From positions 108,680 through 172,679 of the forward strand of contig CAYRSS010000002.1 of NCBI GenBank assembly GCA_964426945.1: DNA of 64,000 nt. Direction: 5' to 3'. The translations under genes and the position numbers were made by a program. Below are positions 32,905-41,166 of the stretch, one piece after another. Source of the DNA: CAYRSS01 sp964426945. GTDB taxonomy: Bacteria > Planctomycetota > Phycisphaerae > UBA1845. The notes beneath the pieces are model-generated. The model did no database searches, was not told the DNA's origin, and saw only the letters and a program-made list of their open reading frames with translations. Position 1 is the stretch's first letter, and each line of letters opens with the position of its first letter.

Positions 32905-34244
32905 GCGCCGGCCGGCGACGCGTCGTGGTGACCGGACTCGGTTTGGCCACCCCCATCGGGATGGGCGCCGATGCGTACTGGGAAGCGCTGCTGGATCGGC
33001 GCTGCGGGCTGCGGCGGATCGCCTCGTTCGACCCCGGCGGCATGCCTTCTCCGTATGGCGGCGAGCTTCCCGAGTTCACTTTCAGCGACTGCTTTCCCAA
33101 GGCCTACCGCAAGAGCGTCAAGGTCATGGCCCGCGACATCGTCATCGCGGTAGCGGCCGCCTACCAGGCCGTGAAGGACGCGGGTTTGGTGACACGGTGC
33201 ATCGTCGACCGCGGCGAGTCGCCCGGCCCCGTCAACGTCGACAGCACGCGATTCGGGGCGAACATCGGGGCGGGCCTGATTTGCGCCGACCTTCCCGAAC
33301 TCGCTGCGGCCATGAGCAGCGCCGTGGACGAACGCGGGGCGTTCTCGCTCACGAAGTGGGGCGCCGAGGGCATGGAGAATCTCACGCCGCTGTGGCTGCT
33401 GAAGTTCCTGCCCAACATGCTCGCCTGCCACGTGACAATTGTGCACGACGCGCAGGCCCCCTCGAATACAATTACCTGCGGCGACGCGTCGAGCCACCTG
33501 GCCATCGGCGAGGCTTTCCGGACGATCTCCCGCGGCGACGCCGACGTATGCATCTGCGGCGGAGCCGAGTCTAAGATCAACCCGATGTCGATCGCTCGGG
33601 CGGCGCTCATGGGCCGCAGCCGCCCGGGACAGGATGATGACGGCGATCAGGCCTCGCGACCCTTCGCGGCTGATCGCGCCGGCGGCGTGCCGGCTGAGGG
33701 CGGAGGACTGGTCATCCTCGAGTCGCTGGATCATGCCCGGGCCCGTGGAGCGCGCATCTACGCCGAGGTGCGCGGTTTCGGCTCAACGTGTGATACCACG
33801 GACTGGGCTCAGCCGGATCCGAGCGGCGCGGCGCTGGCCTACGCCATCGGCCGCAGCCTGGCCGATGCCGGCGCGAAGCCGGCGGATGTCGGGTTCGTCA
33901 TGGCCTGCGGCTCGGGCACGAAGGACTTCGACCTGGCCGAGATGAACGCCTGGCGCGCCGCGCTCGGATCAAGGCTCGACACGATTCCGGCGGCCACGAA
34001 TCGCGGGGCGGTCGGGCTCAGCGGCGCGGGCATGGGCGCGATCGACTTTGCGAGCATGGTGCTCGCGATGCACCACGGCACCGTGCCCCCGTCGATCAAC
34101 ACGACGCCCCAGGACCCGGCCTGTCCGCTGCGATTCGAGACGGCCGGCCCGCGCGACGCGCGAATCGACTGGGCCGTGTCGGCTGGGTATTCCATGTCAG
34201 GCGGCCAGCGGGCTGCGCTGGTGGTCAGCCGGTTTCAGGAGTAG
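32901..34244 (+). CDS. Ketosynthase-like protein lacking the catalytic triad (chain-length-factor-like)
   Basis: A 447-residue thiolase-fold protein aligned with FabF over its length (VVVTGLGLATPIGMG, RGDADVCICGGAES, YAEVRGFGSTCDTTD). All catalytic residues are replaced. The nucleophile Cys position is Asp195 (NTITCGDASSHLAIGEA). The first His motif AHGTST reads ACGSGTKD. The KS-M-x-GH segment reads ATNRGAVGLSG, losing Lys and His. Chain-length factors of type II polyketide synthases are inactive KS paralogs that dimerise with the active KS, encoded next here. GGGAGGAG precedes the ATG, which overlaps the previous stop. The CLF role is inferred. Confidence 0.85.
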   Translation: MSAGRRRVVVTGLGLATPIGMGADAYWEALLDRRCGLRRIASFDPGGMPSPYGGELPEFTFSDCFPKAYRKSVKVMARDIVIAVAAAYQAVKDAGLVTRCIVDRGESPGPVNVDSTRFGANIGAGLICADLPELAAAMSSAVDERGAFSLTKWGAEGMENLTPLWLLKFLPNMLACHVTIVHDAQAPSNTITCGDASSHLAIGEAFRTISRGDADVCICGGAESKINPMSIARAALMGRSRPGQDDDGDQASRPFAADRAGGVPAEGGGLVILESLDHARARGARIYAEVRGFGSTCDTTDWAQPDPSGAALAYAIGRSLADAGAKPADVGFVMACGSGTKDFDLAEMNAWRAALGSRLDTIPAATNRGAVGLSGAGMGAIDFASMVLAMHHGTVPPSINTTPQDPACPLRFETAGPRDARIDWAVSAGYSMSGGQRAALVVSRFQE

Positions 34245-34247
34245 GCG

Positions 34248-35543
34248 TTGAATCGCAAGGTGGTCATCACGGGGATGGGGTGGGTCACGCCGCTGGGCCA
34301 CGACATCGACGCGGTGTGGCGTCGGCTGCTGGCGGGTGAGAGCGGCGTTTCAGAAAACCCGCTTTTCGACGCCACAACGTACCCCACCCGCTTTTGCGCC
34401 GCCATCCGCGAGTTCGACCTGGGACGGTTTCTCGGCGCTTCCACAGCTCGCCACGCGGCGTGCAGCCGCAACACCGGCTTCGCCCTCGCCGCTGCGCAGC
34501 AGGCGTGGGAGGCGTCGGGGCTTGCAGCCGCCCCGCCGTCGGACAAGTACCGCGTCGGAGTGTACCTGGGCGGAGGCGAGGGGCCGATCAACTTTGAGCC
34601 GTTCGCGGCGGCTGCGGTCGGAGCCTATTCGCGGGACAGCGGCGCGCTCGACATGACCCGCTGGGCCGAGCTGGCGATGCGCGGCCTCGACGCCCGGCAC
34701 GAGCTTGAGCAGGATCCTAACCTCGCCGCCGGTCACATCGCCGCCCAGTTCGGCGCGGGCGGGCCCAACTTCAACACGTTGACCGCGTGTGCCGCCAGCA
34801 CGCAGGCCATCGGCGAAGCTTCGAACATCATCCGCTACGGCGACGCCGATGTGATGATCTCCGGCGGCGCTCACAGCATGATTCACCCCCTCGGGGTCAC
34901 CGGCTTCAACCGCCTGACGGCCCTTTCGACGCGGAACGACTCGCCGCAGACCGCCTCACGCCCCTTCGACCAGACGCGCGACGGCTTCGTCATTGGCGAG
35001 GGCGCCGGCATGCTCATTCTGGAAGAAATGGAACACGCGCGGCGACGCGGCGCGCCGATCCTGGCGGAGGTCTGCGGGTTCGGGTCGACCGCGGATGCCT
35101 TCCGCATCACCGACATTCACGAAGAAGGTCGCGGCGCCATCGCGGCGATGCGCTGTGCGATGGAGAAGGCGGGCGTCGCTCCGCAGGACGTGCACTACAT
35201 CTCCGCCCACGGGACCGGCACACAGGAAAACGACAAGATCGAGACGCTGGCGATTCGGTCCGTCTTCGGTTCCCACGCGAAGCAGGTGCCCGTGTCGAGC
35301 GTGAAGAGCATGATCGGTCACCTCATCGCCGCGGCGGGCGCGGTCGAGCTCATCACCTGCGTGCTGGCCATCCGCGACGGCATGCTGCCGCCGACGATCA
35401 ACTACGCGCATCCGGACGTGAACTGCGACCTCGACTACGTGCCCAACAAGGCCCGCCCGGCGAAGGTCCGCACGGCCCTGTCCAACAGCTTCGGCTTCGG
35501 CGGCCAGAACGACACGCTCGTGATCCGCGCTTTCGAGGGCTGA
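34248..35543 (+). CDS. Beta-ketoacyl-ACP synthase, FabF type, catalytically intact
   Basis: A 431-residue KAS II-type condensing enzyme. It has Cys181 in LTACAASTQAIGEA, His near 321 in SAHGTGTQENDKIE, and Lys-His in VSSVKSMIGHLIAAAG (His near 357), a complete Cys-His-His set. The C-terminal SNSFGFGGQND is also typical. It starts at TTG 34248, three bases after the previous stop, with AGGAG six bases upstream; no ATG fits. It is the active partner candidate for the preceding triad-less paralog. No ketoreductase, acyltransferase or thioesterase is adjacent, so the pathway must borrow those from elsewhere. Confidence 0.93.
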   Translation: MNRKVVITGMGWVTPLGHDIDAVWRRLLAGESGVSENPLFDATTYPTRFCAAIREFDLGRFLGASTARHAACSRNTGFALAAAQQAWEASGLAAAPPSDKYRVGVYLGGGEGPINFEPFAAAAVGAYSRDSGALDMTRWAELAMRGLDARHELEQDPNLAAGHIAAQFGAGGPNFNTLTACAASTQAIGEASNIIRYGDADVMISGGAHSMIHPLGVTGFNRLTALSTRNDSPQTASRPFDQTRDGFVIGEGAGMLILEEMEHARRRGAPILAEVCGFGSTADAFRITDIHEEGRGAIAAMRCAMEKAGVAPQDVHYISAHGTGTQENDKIETLAIRSVFGSHAKQVPVSSVKSMIGHLIAAAGAVELITCVLAIRDGMLPPTINYAHPDVNCDLDYVPNKARPAKVRTALSNSFGFGGQNDTLVIRAFEG

Positions 35544-35557
35544 CACCAGTCATCACC

Positions 35558-36343
35558 TCACTCGCGTCCCCCCTGCTCCGCCTCATCCGCGAAACGATCG
35601 ATCTGCTGCGCCAGCCCGATGAGGATCTGCGCCTCCTGACGGTTCAGTCGGGCGCGACCGGTCATCACGCGCAGAGCCCGGAGAAGCTTGTCGGGCTTCT
35701 GCGGGTCGAGGTAGCCGATGCGGGCCAGCGGGCGGCGGAATCTCTCGATCATCTCGGCCAGCAGCACCCCGTCGGCCGGCTCGCTGCGGCCGGGACGCGA
35801 GGGCGGGCCCGCCGCGGGCGCACGTCCGGCCTCGGTAAGCTCATACGCCACGATCGCCACGCTCTGCGCCAGGTTCAGGCTCGGGTACGTCGAGGAGGTA
35901 GCGATGCTGAGCGTGGCGTCGCAGCGAAGCAGATCGTCGTTCGTCAGCCCCTGATCTTCGGGTCCGAAGAGAATCGCCGCGGGCCCCGGGGCTTCGCGGA
36001 CGCGTGCGGAAAGCTCGCGGGGCGGGATCGGCTGCAAGGAGCGGAACGCGCCCGTCCGGCACGTCGTGGCGACGGTCAGGGCAACGCCGGCGAGGGCGTC
36101 TTCAAGCCTGTCCACGACGCGTGCCCGGAGGAGGAGATGATCCGCGCGAGCGCTCATCCGGCGGGCGTCGGGGCCGAACGGATCTGTCTGCGGGGCAACC
36201 AGCACCAGCCGGTGCAGCCCCAGATTGGCCATAACGCGCGCGGCGGAGCCGATGTTGCCCTGCCGTTGCGGTCGGACGAGCACGATACGCGTATCGGCGA
36301 AGGGCGAGGCGGCTTGGCCGGTCGGCCCCGTGGGATGGGTCAT
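35558..36343 (-). CDS. SpoU-family RNA 2'-O-methyltransferase (TrmJ-like)
   Basis: A 261-residue SPOUT-fold enzyme. Motif 1 is IVLVRPQRQGNIGSAARVMANLG, with the Arg and N-x-G of SpoU enzymes (here RPQRQGNIGSAARVM). Motif 2 is AILFGPEDQGLTNDDLL, and motif 3 is YPSLNLAQSVAIVAYEL. The TrmJ group methylates the 2'-OH of nucleotide 32 in tRNAs. The C-terminal helical extension (LLRALRVMTGRARLNRQEAQ) also fits TrmJ. The start at 36343 overlaps the stop of the upstream methyltransferase gene by 4 bases, implying an operon. Exact tRNA target is inferred from family. Confidence 0.87.
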   Translation of the reverse strand: MTHPTGPTGQAASPFADTRIVLVRPQRQGNIGSAARVMANLGLHRLVLVAPQTDPFGPDARRMSARADHLLLRARVVDRLEDALAGVALTVATTCRTGAFRSLQPIPPRELSARVREAPGPAAILFGPEDQGLTNDDLLRCDATLSIATSSTYPSLNLAQSVAIVAYELTEAGRAPAAGPPSRPGRSEPADGVLLAEMIERFRRPLARIGYLDPQKPDKLLRALRVMTGRARLNRQEAQILIGLAQQIDRFADEAEQGGRE

Positions 36344-37065
36344 CGCCGGAACCGCAGCATGTAGTTGTCTGTGAGAAAGTCCACCGCGGCGCCGTCGTCG
36401 ACTAGATCGAACCCGGCCTCCTCGATTTCGTGGATGAAGGTCTCCTTGCCCGCGCGGCAGTGATTGATGACCCACGCCGGGCTGACGCCGGGGATGCGAA
36501 TAAAGTCGATAACCACCATCTCGCCGCCGGGCTTCAGCGCTCTGCGGATACTGGCCAGGGTGTCGCGCGGGTATTCGAAGTGGTGGTACGTGTCGCAAAT
36601 GAAGACGAAGTCGACGGAGCCGCGCGGCAGCTCGACCGACCGATCGGCGCAGAGGACGGGTGTGGTGTTGCGCAGACCCAGCGCCTCGGCGCGCTCTTCG
36701 ATGTGCGTGACGAAGTTGGGGACAATGTCGACGGCGTACACGCGCCCTTCCGGCCCGACTGCGCGCGCAAAGGGCTCCACAAACAGCCCTGTTCCCGCGC
36801 CGACATCCGCGACGCGCATGCCCGGCTTCAGACCGAGTTCGGCTACGATCCGGTCGCGCTCGCGAAAGATCTCGCGGCTTTCGACCTCAAAGCGCGCGGT
36901 CCAGTCTTCGACCTTGGCGTCCTTGTAATTCGCGTTGATGCCGGGGTTGACGCTCTGATGTCGCGGAGCGCACGCCACGGCAGCCACGAGGCCGAGCCAC
37001 AGGGCTGTCGAGGTCCAAAGGCTGCGGGTGATTCGTCTTGCGATAACCTCCGGGATTCCAACCAT
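36340..37065 (-). CDS. Class I SAM-dependent methyltransferase with export signal
   Basis: A 241-residue protein. Residues about 46-241 form a Rossmann methyltransferase with motif I VADVGAGTGLFVEPFA, acidic motif VYAVDIVPNF, and the later motifs VDFVFICDTYHHF and LKPGGEMVVIDF. The N-terminus is unusual: Arg-rich start, then LWTSTALWLGLVAAVACAP, which looks like a signal peptide with a lipobox-like A-V-A-C (Cys32). SAM is cytosolic, so an exported or membrane-tethered methyltransferase is odd. GGGGAG lies 5 bases before the ATG, so this start is well supported. It is in an apparent operon with the transglutaminase-like and TrmJ-like genes. Confidence 0.82.
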   Translation of the reverse strand: MVGIPEVIARRITRSLWTSTALWLGLVAAVACAPRHQSVNPGINANYKDAKVEDWTARFEVESREIFRERDRIVAELGLKPGMRVADVGAGTGLFVEPFARAVGPEGRVYAVDIVPNFVTHIEERAEALGLRNTTPVLCADRSVELPRGSVDFVFICDTYHHFEYPRDTLASIRRALKPGGEMVVIDFIRIPGVSPAWVINHCRAGKETFIHEIEEAGFDLVDDGAAVDFLTDNYMLRFRR

Positions 37066-37074
37066 CGCACTCCC

Positions 37075-37926
37075 CTACTTCACGAAATCGGCCGACGCAG
37101 CCGCGTCATCCGCATCTACACGCGCTCGCTTGAACGTGATGACCAGCCCCACCGTCCAGCACACCACGGCCACGATCTGCATCCACCGCGTGGGATCCTG
37201 GTCGTCGCTGCTGCCGTGCCGAAGCAGGAATAGTCCAGCCACGATCAGCCCGCCGGAAATCGCCCACGCAACCCGGCTCCGCCCCGGCCGCCAGAGCAGC
37301 AGCCAGGCCGCCGCCCCGATGATGAGCTCCCGCACGAGCGGAAAGACCGCTACGCCATACGCCGACGCCTTGATCAGTGCGGCCAGCGCGGACTTCTGAA
37401 TCTCGGGCCCCGTGGGCGTCGCGACCACGGCTTTCACCGGCCGGGGACCCATCGTTTCCCCGCGGTCGGTCTTGACCCAGACGTGTGCAAAGTCTGTGAC
37501 CAGTTCGGCCTTGTACCCCAGCGCGCGCAGCACCGACGCGGCGACTACGGCGCGGCCGTCGCAGTCTTCGCGCCCGCTGGCGAGGGCTTCCTCCACGGTG
37601 GGAATGTAGTCGGCCATGCCCCAGGTATCCCAGTCCCAGGCATAAGGCAGCCTTGCCAGCACCCGGGCTTCGACCTTCTTCAGCGCGGCCGGCGGTGACA
37701 GCCCCGCGTCCAGCGCGGGCCGCAACTCGTCCGCGAGCGCGCGGATCTCCGGCGCGTCGGGCTGAATGAGTACGTTGGGATCCCGCCAGCGATCAATGTG
37801 CCGTGCCAACCGAACCGGGTGTGGAAAAAGCACGACCACCACCGTCAGCGCAAACAGCAGCAGCTTGGCCGGAACGCGCGCAACGGCGTGCCACGAGTTG
37901 AGGCGCATCAGCCTGCGTTGGGGCAC
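37075..37926 (-). CDS. Transglutaminase-like membrane protein
   Basis: A 283-residue protein with an N-terminal membrane helix (LLLFALTVVVVLFPH), a periplasmic domain and two or three hydrophobic helices near the C-terminus. The domain carries the papain-like Cys122 (GREDCDGRAVVAASVLRALGY) and His148 (TDFAHVWVKTD) of transglutaminase-like cysteine proteases; the third residue is not obvious. The start is decided by the ribosome site: GTG at 37926 has AGGAGG six bases upstream, while the ATG six codons in has none. It ends 9 bases before the methyltransferase gene. Substrate unknown. Confidence 0.78.
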   Translation of the reverse strand: MPQRRLMRLNSWHAVARVPAKLLLFALTVVVVLFPHPVRLARHIDRWRDPNVLIQPDAPEIRALADELRPALDAGLSPPAALKKVEARVLARLPYAWDWDTWGMADYIPTVEEALASGREDCDGRAVVAASVLRALGYKAELVTDFAHVWVKTDRGETMGPRPVKAVVATPTGPEIQKSALAALIKASAYGVAVFPLVRELIIGAAAWLLLWRPGRSRVAWAISGGLIVAGLFLLRHGSSDDQDPTRWMQIVAVVCWTVGLVITFKRARVDADDAAASADFVK

Positions 37927-38095
37927 GTCGGCCTCCTTCCCACTTGCCGAAAGGGCAACATTCCGCCCTGATCGACTGGACCCGACCCTTGCGCGGCTAC
38001 AATTATAGGGCGAGGCCTCCCCGCGGGGTACCCGCCAGCCTCGCGGGCGGGGCGTCGATAACTACTGTCGTACAGGCATCGTGGAGGACTACCCC

Positions 38096-39214
38096 TTGGC
38101 TCGAAGACGCGTGGCAATCGATCGGCAGTATGGCGGCACGCTGTTCGTCACCGAACTGGTGCACATTCTGGGGCTCGTGGCGGTCGCGGGCACGCCGGTG
38201 GGCGTGGCCAGCGTGCTGGCGTATGCGCTCAACCGCGGCGAGACCGTATCGGCCTCCTTCCTGGCGCTGCTGGCGGCTGGACTGATCGGCGGGTGGTCGC
38301 TGGCGGGGATCCTGATGGGGATTTCGGCCTTGCTGCGGTATCACCACGCGGCCGTGCGGTCTCAGCAGCACGCCTCGCCCATCTGGGGCGGGTCGGGAGT
38401 CTCCGGCGAGCCGGTTTCCGGCGGCCCGGGCGGCAGCGGCCGGTCGATGGACGACGCGGCCTCGATCGCCCATCCGCAGGAGGTCGTCTCGCGCGAGGTG
38501 ATCGCGATGCTGCGCGAGATGCGCGACCTGAACGTCCTGCCCGAGGCGGAGCGAGCCGTGGTCGCGGAGCGGCTGCGAGCGAACCAGAAACGCCGCGCGG
38601 CGGAGGCCGTGGTCAGCGCCATCAACCTGCGCCAGATTTCCCGCGCCCGCGAACTGCTGCACGACGCCGAGGTGGTTTACGGCTCAACGCCGACCTTCGA
38701 CAAGCTGCAGGACAAGATCGCGGAGGCGGACGCCCGCAACGAACCGCTCGACTATCAGCGGGCCCGGCGCCTGGTCGAGGAATCTATCGGCGAGGGTAGC
38801 TGGTCCCGTGCGGAGCAGTACGCCCACGCCGCTTACAGCGAGCACCCGGAAAGCACGAGATGCCGCAAACTATGGGAGGAAACCCGCCGGGCGAGACTTC
38901 ACACGCACGTCCAGGATCGCGCCGCCGCGTCGAACTGGCAGGAAGCACTGGCCGCTGCGGAGGAGTTCATCGAGCGCTTCCCGGACAGCAACGAGGCCGA
39001 TGCCCTGCGTGCCCAGCTCCCCACGCTGCGGGCCAACGTCGAAATCAGCACGCGCAAGCACTACGAGAACCGGTTCAAGGAACTGGTCTCGGGGCGGCAG
39101 TATCCCGAGGCGCTGCGGATAGCTCGGCACGTGATCGAGCACTTCCCCGGTTCGCCGCAGGCGGCCGCACTCCAGCAGCAGATCCCGGCGCTGGAGCGGC
39201 GGGTAACAGGGTAA
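38096..39214 (+). CDS. Membrane-anchored TPR-like repeat protein
   Basis: A 372-residue protein with two N-terminal transmembrane segments (LFVTELVHILGLVAVAGTPVG and FLALLAAGLIGGWSLAGIL, shown in shorter parts: HILGLVAVAGTPVG and FLALLAAGLIGGW). A Gly/Ser linker (residues about 95-120) leads to a soluble all-helical region. That region has TPR-like units such as ARRLVEESIGEGSWSRAEQY and EALAAAEEFIERFPDSNEAD. Such proteins act as scaffolds in the envelope. The start is TTG 38096, because GGAGG lies 8 bases upstream; GTG 38081 is an in-frame alternative that would place GGAGG inside the gene. A TACAAT -10-like box lies at 37998. Confidence 0.7.
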   Translation: MARRRVAIDRQYGGTLFVTELVHILGLVAVAGTPVGVASVLAYALNRGETVSASFLALLAAGLIGGWSLAGILMGISALLRYHHAAVRSQQHASPIWGGSGVSGEPVSGGPGGSGRSMDDAASIAHPQEVVSREVIAMLREMRDLNVLPEAERAVVAERLRANQKRRAAEAVVSAINLRQISRARELLHDAEVVYGSTPTFDKLQDKIAEADARNEPLDYQRARRLVEESIGEGSWSRAEQYAHAAYSEHPESTRCRKLWEETRRARLHTHVQDRAAASNWQEALAAAEEFIERFPDSNEADALRAQLPTLRANVEISTRKHYENRFKELVSGRQYPEALRIARHVIEHFPGSPQAAALQQQIPALERRVTG

Positions 39215-39244
39215 GGCCGTACCGCGACGGCACCGGGCGCCCGA

Positions 39245-39751
39245 TCACGACGCCGCAGGCAGCCCGAGCCACCCCGGCACCCAGCGGATACCGATTTGCA
39301 TGATCGCCAGCGTGTAGAGCCCCGCCACAACGTCGTCGCCGACCACCCCGAGCCCCCCCGCCACGCGATTCTCGATCGTCCGGGCGGGCGGAACCTTCAG
39401 AATGTCGAGCGCCCGCTCGAGCAGGAAACTCGCGGCGGCGATCTGCCAGGTGAACGGCAGGAAAAGCGTCGCGACGAAGTAGCCCGCCAACTCATCCCAC
39501 ACGAGCAGCCCGCTGTCCTCGGTGCCCAGGATGCGATCTCCCGCGTCGTGGACGAAGATCGACGCGACGGTCCACACCACGGCCACGACGACGCCGACCC
39601 ACGCGGGCGCCTGCGACAGCAGCCAGAACGCGGGAATCCCTGCCACCGCCACCGACACGGTGCCCGAAGCGGGGGCGTGCCCCAGCGGTCCAAGCGAACC
39701 GATGAGGATCAGCACGCGATGGGCGAGCGGCCTAGTGGCGGTGTCGGTCAC
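39245..39751 (-). CDS. pgpA: Phosphatidylglycerophosphatase A
   Basis: A 168-residue inner-membrane enzyme. Family marks are GSLGPLGHAPASGTVSV near the N-terminus, the acidic motif GTEDSGLLVWDELAGYFVA and the helix FLLERALDILKVPPARTIE, followed by GGLGVVGDDVVAGLY. PgpA removes the phosphate from phosphatidylglycerol phosphate to make phosphatidylglycerol. The length fits the family (about 160-170). It is convergent with the TPR-like gene (30 bases between stops) and divergent from the kynurenine operon. Confidence 0.92.
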   Translation of the reverse strand: MTDTATRPLAHRVLILIGSLGPLGHAPASGTVSVAVAGIPAFWLLSQAPAWVGVVVAVVWTVASIFVHDAGDRILGTEDSGLLVWDELAGYFVATLFLPFTWQIAAASFLLERALDILKVPPARTIENRVAGGLGVVGDDVVAGLYTLAIMQIGIRWVPGWLGLPAAS

Positions 39752-39828
39752 GGGCGTAGTGTGTCACGGCAGCACCCGGGCCGCAACGGGCGGCGCGGGC
39801 GGCGGTATTCGCGCCCGGGTCGCGCTGG

Positions 39829-39834
39829 TATAGT
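39829..39834 (+). promoter_or_regulatory. -10 element placed for a leaderless kynU transcript
   Basis: TATAGT (5 of 6 to consensus) ends six bases before the kynU ATG at 39841, so transcription would begin at or next to the start codon. No convincing -35 is seen, and no Shine-Dalgarno precedes this ATG, which agrees with a leaderless mRNA. Confidence 0.45.
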
Positions 39835-39840
39835 CCTCGT

Positions 39841-41166
39841 ATGACCGCCGCCGATCCGACGACCCGGCCCGACGCCGCCTTCTCGGCGGACGAGGGCTGC
39901 GCGCTGCGGCTGGATCGCGAAGACCCGCTGGCCCCCTGTCGTGATCGATTTCTCATTCCCGCCGGCCCGGATGGACAGCCGGTCGTCTACCTCTGCGGCA
40001 ACTCCCTCGGCCTCCAGCCCCGAACTACGCGGACGCTGATCGACGAGGAGCTTGACGACTGGGCACGCCACGGGGTCGAGGGGCACTTCGAGGGGCGCCG
40101 ACCGTGGTACTCCTACCACGAGATCTTTCGCGAGGCGGGCGCACGGCTGGTCGGGGCGGTTCCCGGCGAGGTCGTGATGATGAACAGCCTCACGGTCAAC
40201 CTGCACCTGATGATGGTGTCTTTCTATCGCCCCGACGCGCACCGGCGGAAGATCGTCATCGACACCCCGACGTTTCCTTCCGACACGTACGCGGTCAAGA
40301 GCCAACTACGCTACCACGGGATCGATCCGGCAGACGGGTTGATCGAGCTTCGCCCTCGCGAGGGAGAGCTGACGCTGCGCACGTCGGACATCGAAGCGCT
40401 GCTGGAGGAGCGCGGTGACGAGGTGGCCCTCCTGTTGCTGGCGGGTGTGAACTTCTTCACCGGACAGGCCTACGACATCCGACGGATCGCGTCCGTCGCC
40501 CGACGTAACGGTGTCATCGTCGGCCTGGACCTGGCCCACGCCGCGGGCAACGTCGAGCTATCGCTGCACGACTGGAACATCGACTTCGCCGCCTGGTGTT
40601 CTTACAAGTACCTCAACAGCGGCCCCGGCGCGGTGGCGGGCTGTTTCGTGCACGAACGGCACGCCCGGCGGGCCGATCTGCCGCGCTTTGCCGGCTGGTG
40701 GGGCAACGACCCGGCAAGGCGGTTCCTGATGCACCTGCTGCCGGAGTTCGAGCCGCGTGAGGGCGCCGACGGCTGGCAGCTGAGCAACCCCCCTATCCTC
40801 GCGCTCGCCCCGGTGAAGGCGTCGCTCGACATCTTCGACGAAGTGGGCATGGCCGCGCTGAGGGCGAAGTCGATTCGCCTGACCGGCTTCCTGCACTACC
40901 TGTTGGACCAGCAGCCCGCCGCGTGGTTCGAGGTGATCACGCCGCGAGCACCATCGGATCGTGGCTGCCAGCTATCGATTGTCGTGCACGACCGCCCGAA
41001 GGAGCGCTTCGCCGCGCTGCAACGCGCGGGCGTGGTCTGTGACTTCCGCGAGCCCAACGTCATCCGCGTCGCCCCGACGCCGCTGTACAACAGCTTCGGT
41101 GACGTCTGGCGGTTCGCGGTAGCACTGGGGGCAGTGGGCCGGGGTGACGGGTCGGAGCAGGCATGA
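39841..41166 (+). CDS. kynU: Kynureninase
   Basis: A 441-residue PLP enzyme of fold type I. The PLP lysine is Lys256 in WCSYKYLNSGPGAVAG, a signature of kynureninases, and the substrate region includes CGNSLGLQP and GVEGHFEGRRPWYSYHE. It cleaves 3-hydroxykynurenine to 3-hydroxyanthranilate and alanine, or kynurenine to anthranilate. It is the first gene of a compact operon with kmo, kynA and kynB. Its last four bases (ATGA) overlap kmo. The mRNA may be leaderless, as the -10 box abuts the ATG. Confidence 0.95.
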   Translation: MTAADPTTRPDAAFSADEGCALRLDREDPLAPCRDRFLIPAGPDGQPVVYLCGNSLGLQPRTTRTLIDEELDDWARHGVEGHFEGRRPWYSYHEIFREAGARLVGAVPGEVVMMNSLTVNLHLMMVSFYRPDAHRRKIVIDTPTFPSDTYAVKSQLRYHGIDPADGLIELRPREGELTLRTSDIEALLEERGDEVALLLLAGVNFFTGQAYDIRRIASVARRNGVIVGLDLAHAAGNVELSLHDWNIDFAAWCSYKYLNSGPGAVAGCFVHERHARRADLPRFAGWWGNDPARRFLMHLLPEFEPREGADGWQLSNPPILALAPVKASLDIFDEVGMAALRAKSIRLTGFLHYLLDQQPAAWFEVITPRAPSDRGCQLSIVVHDRPKERFAALQRAGVVCDFREPNVIRVAPTPLYNSFGDVWRFAVALGAVGRGDGSEQA

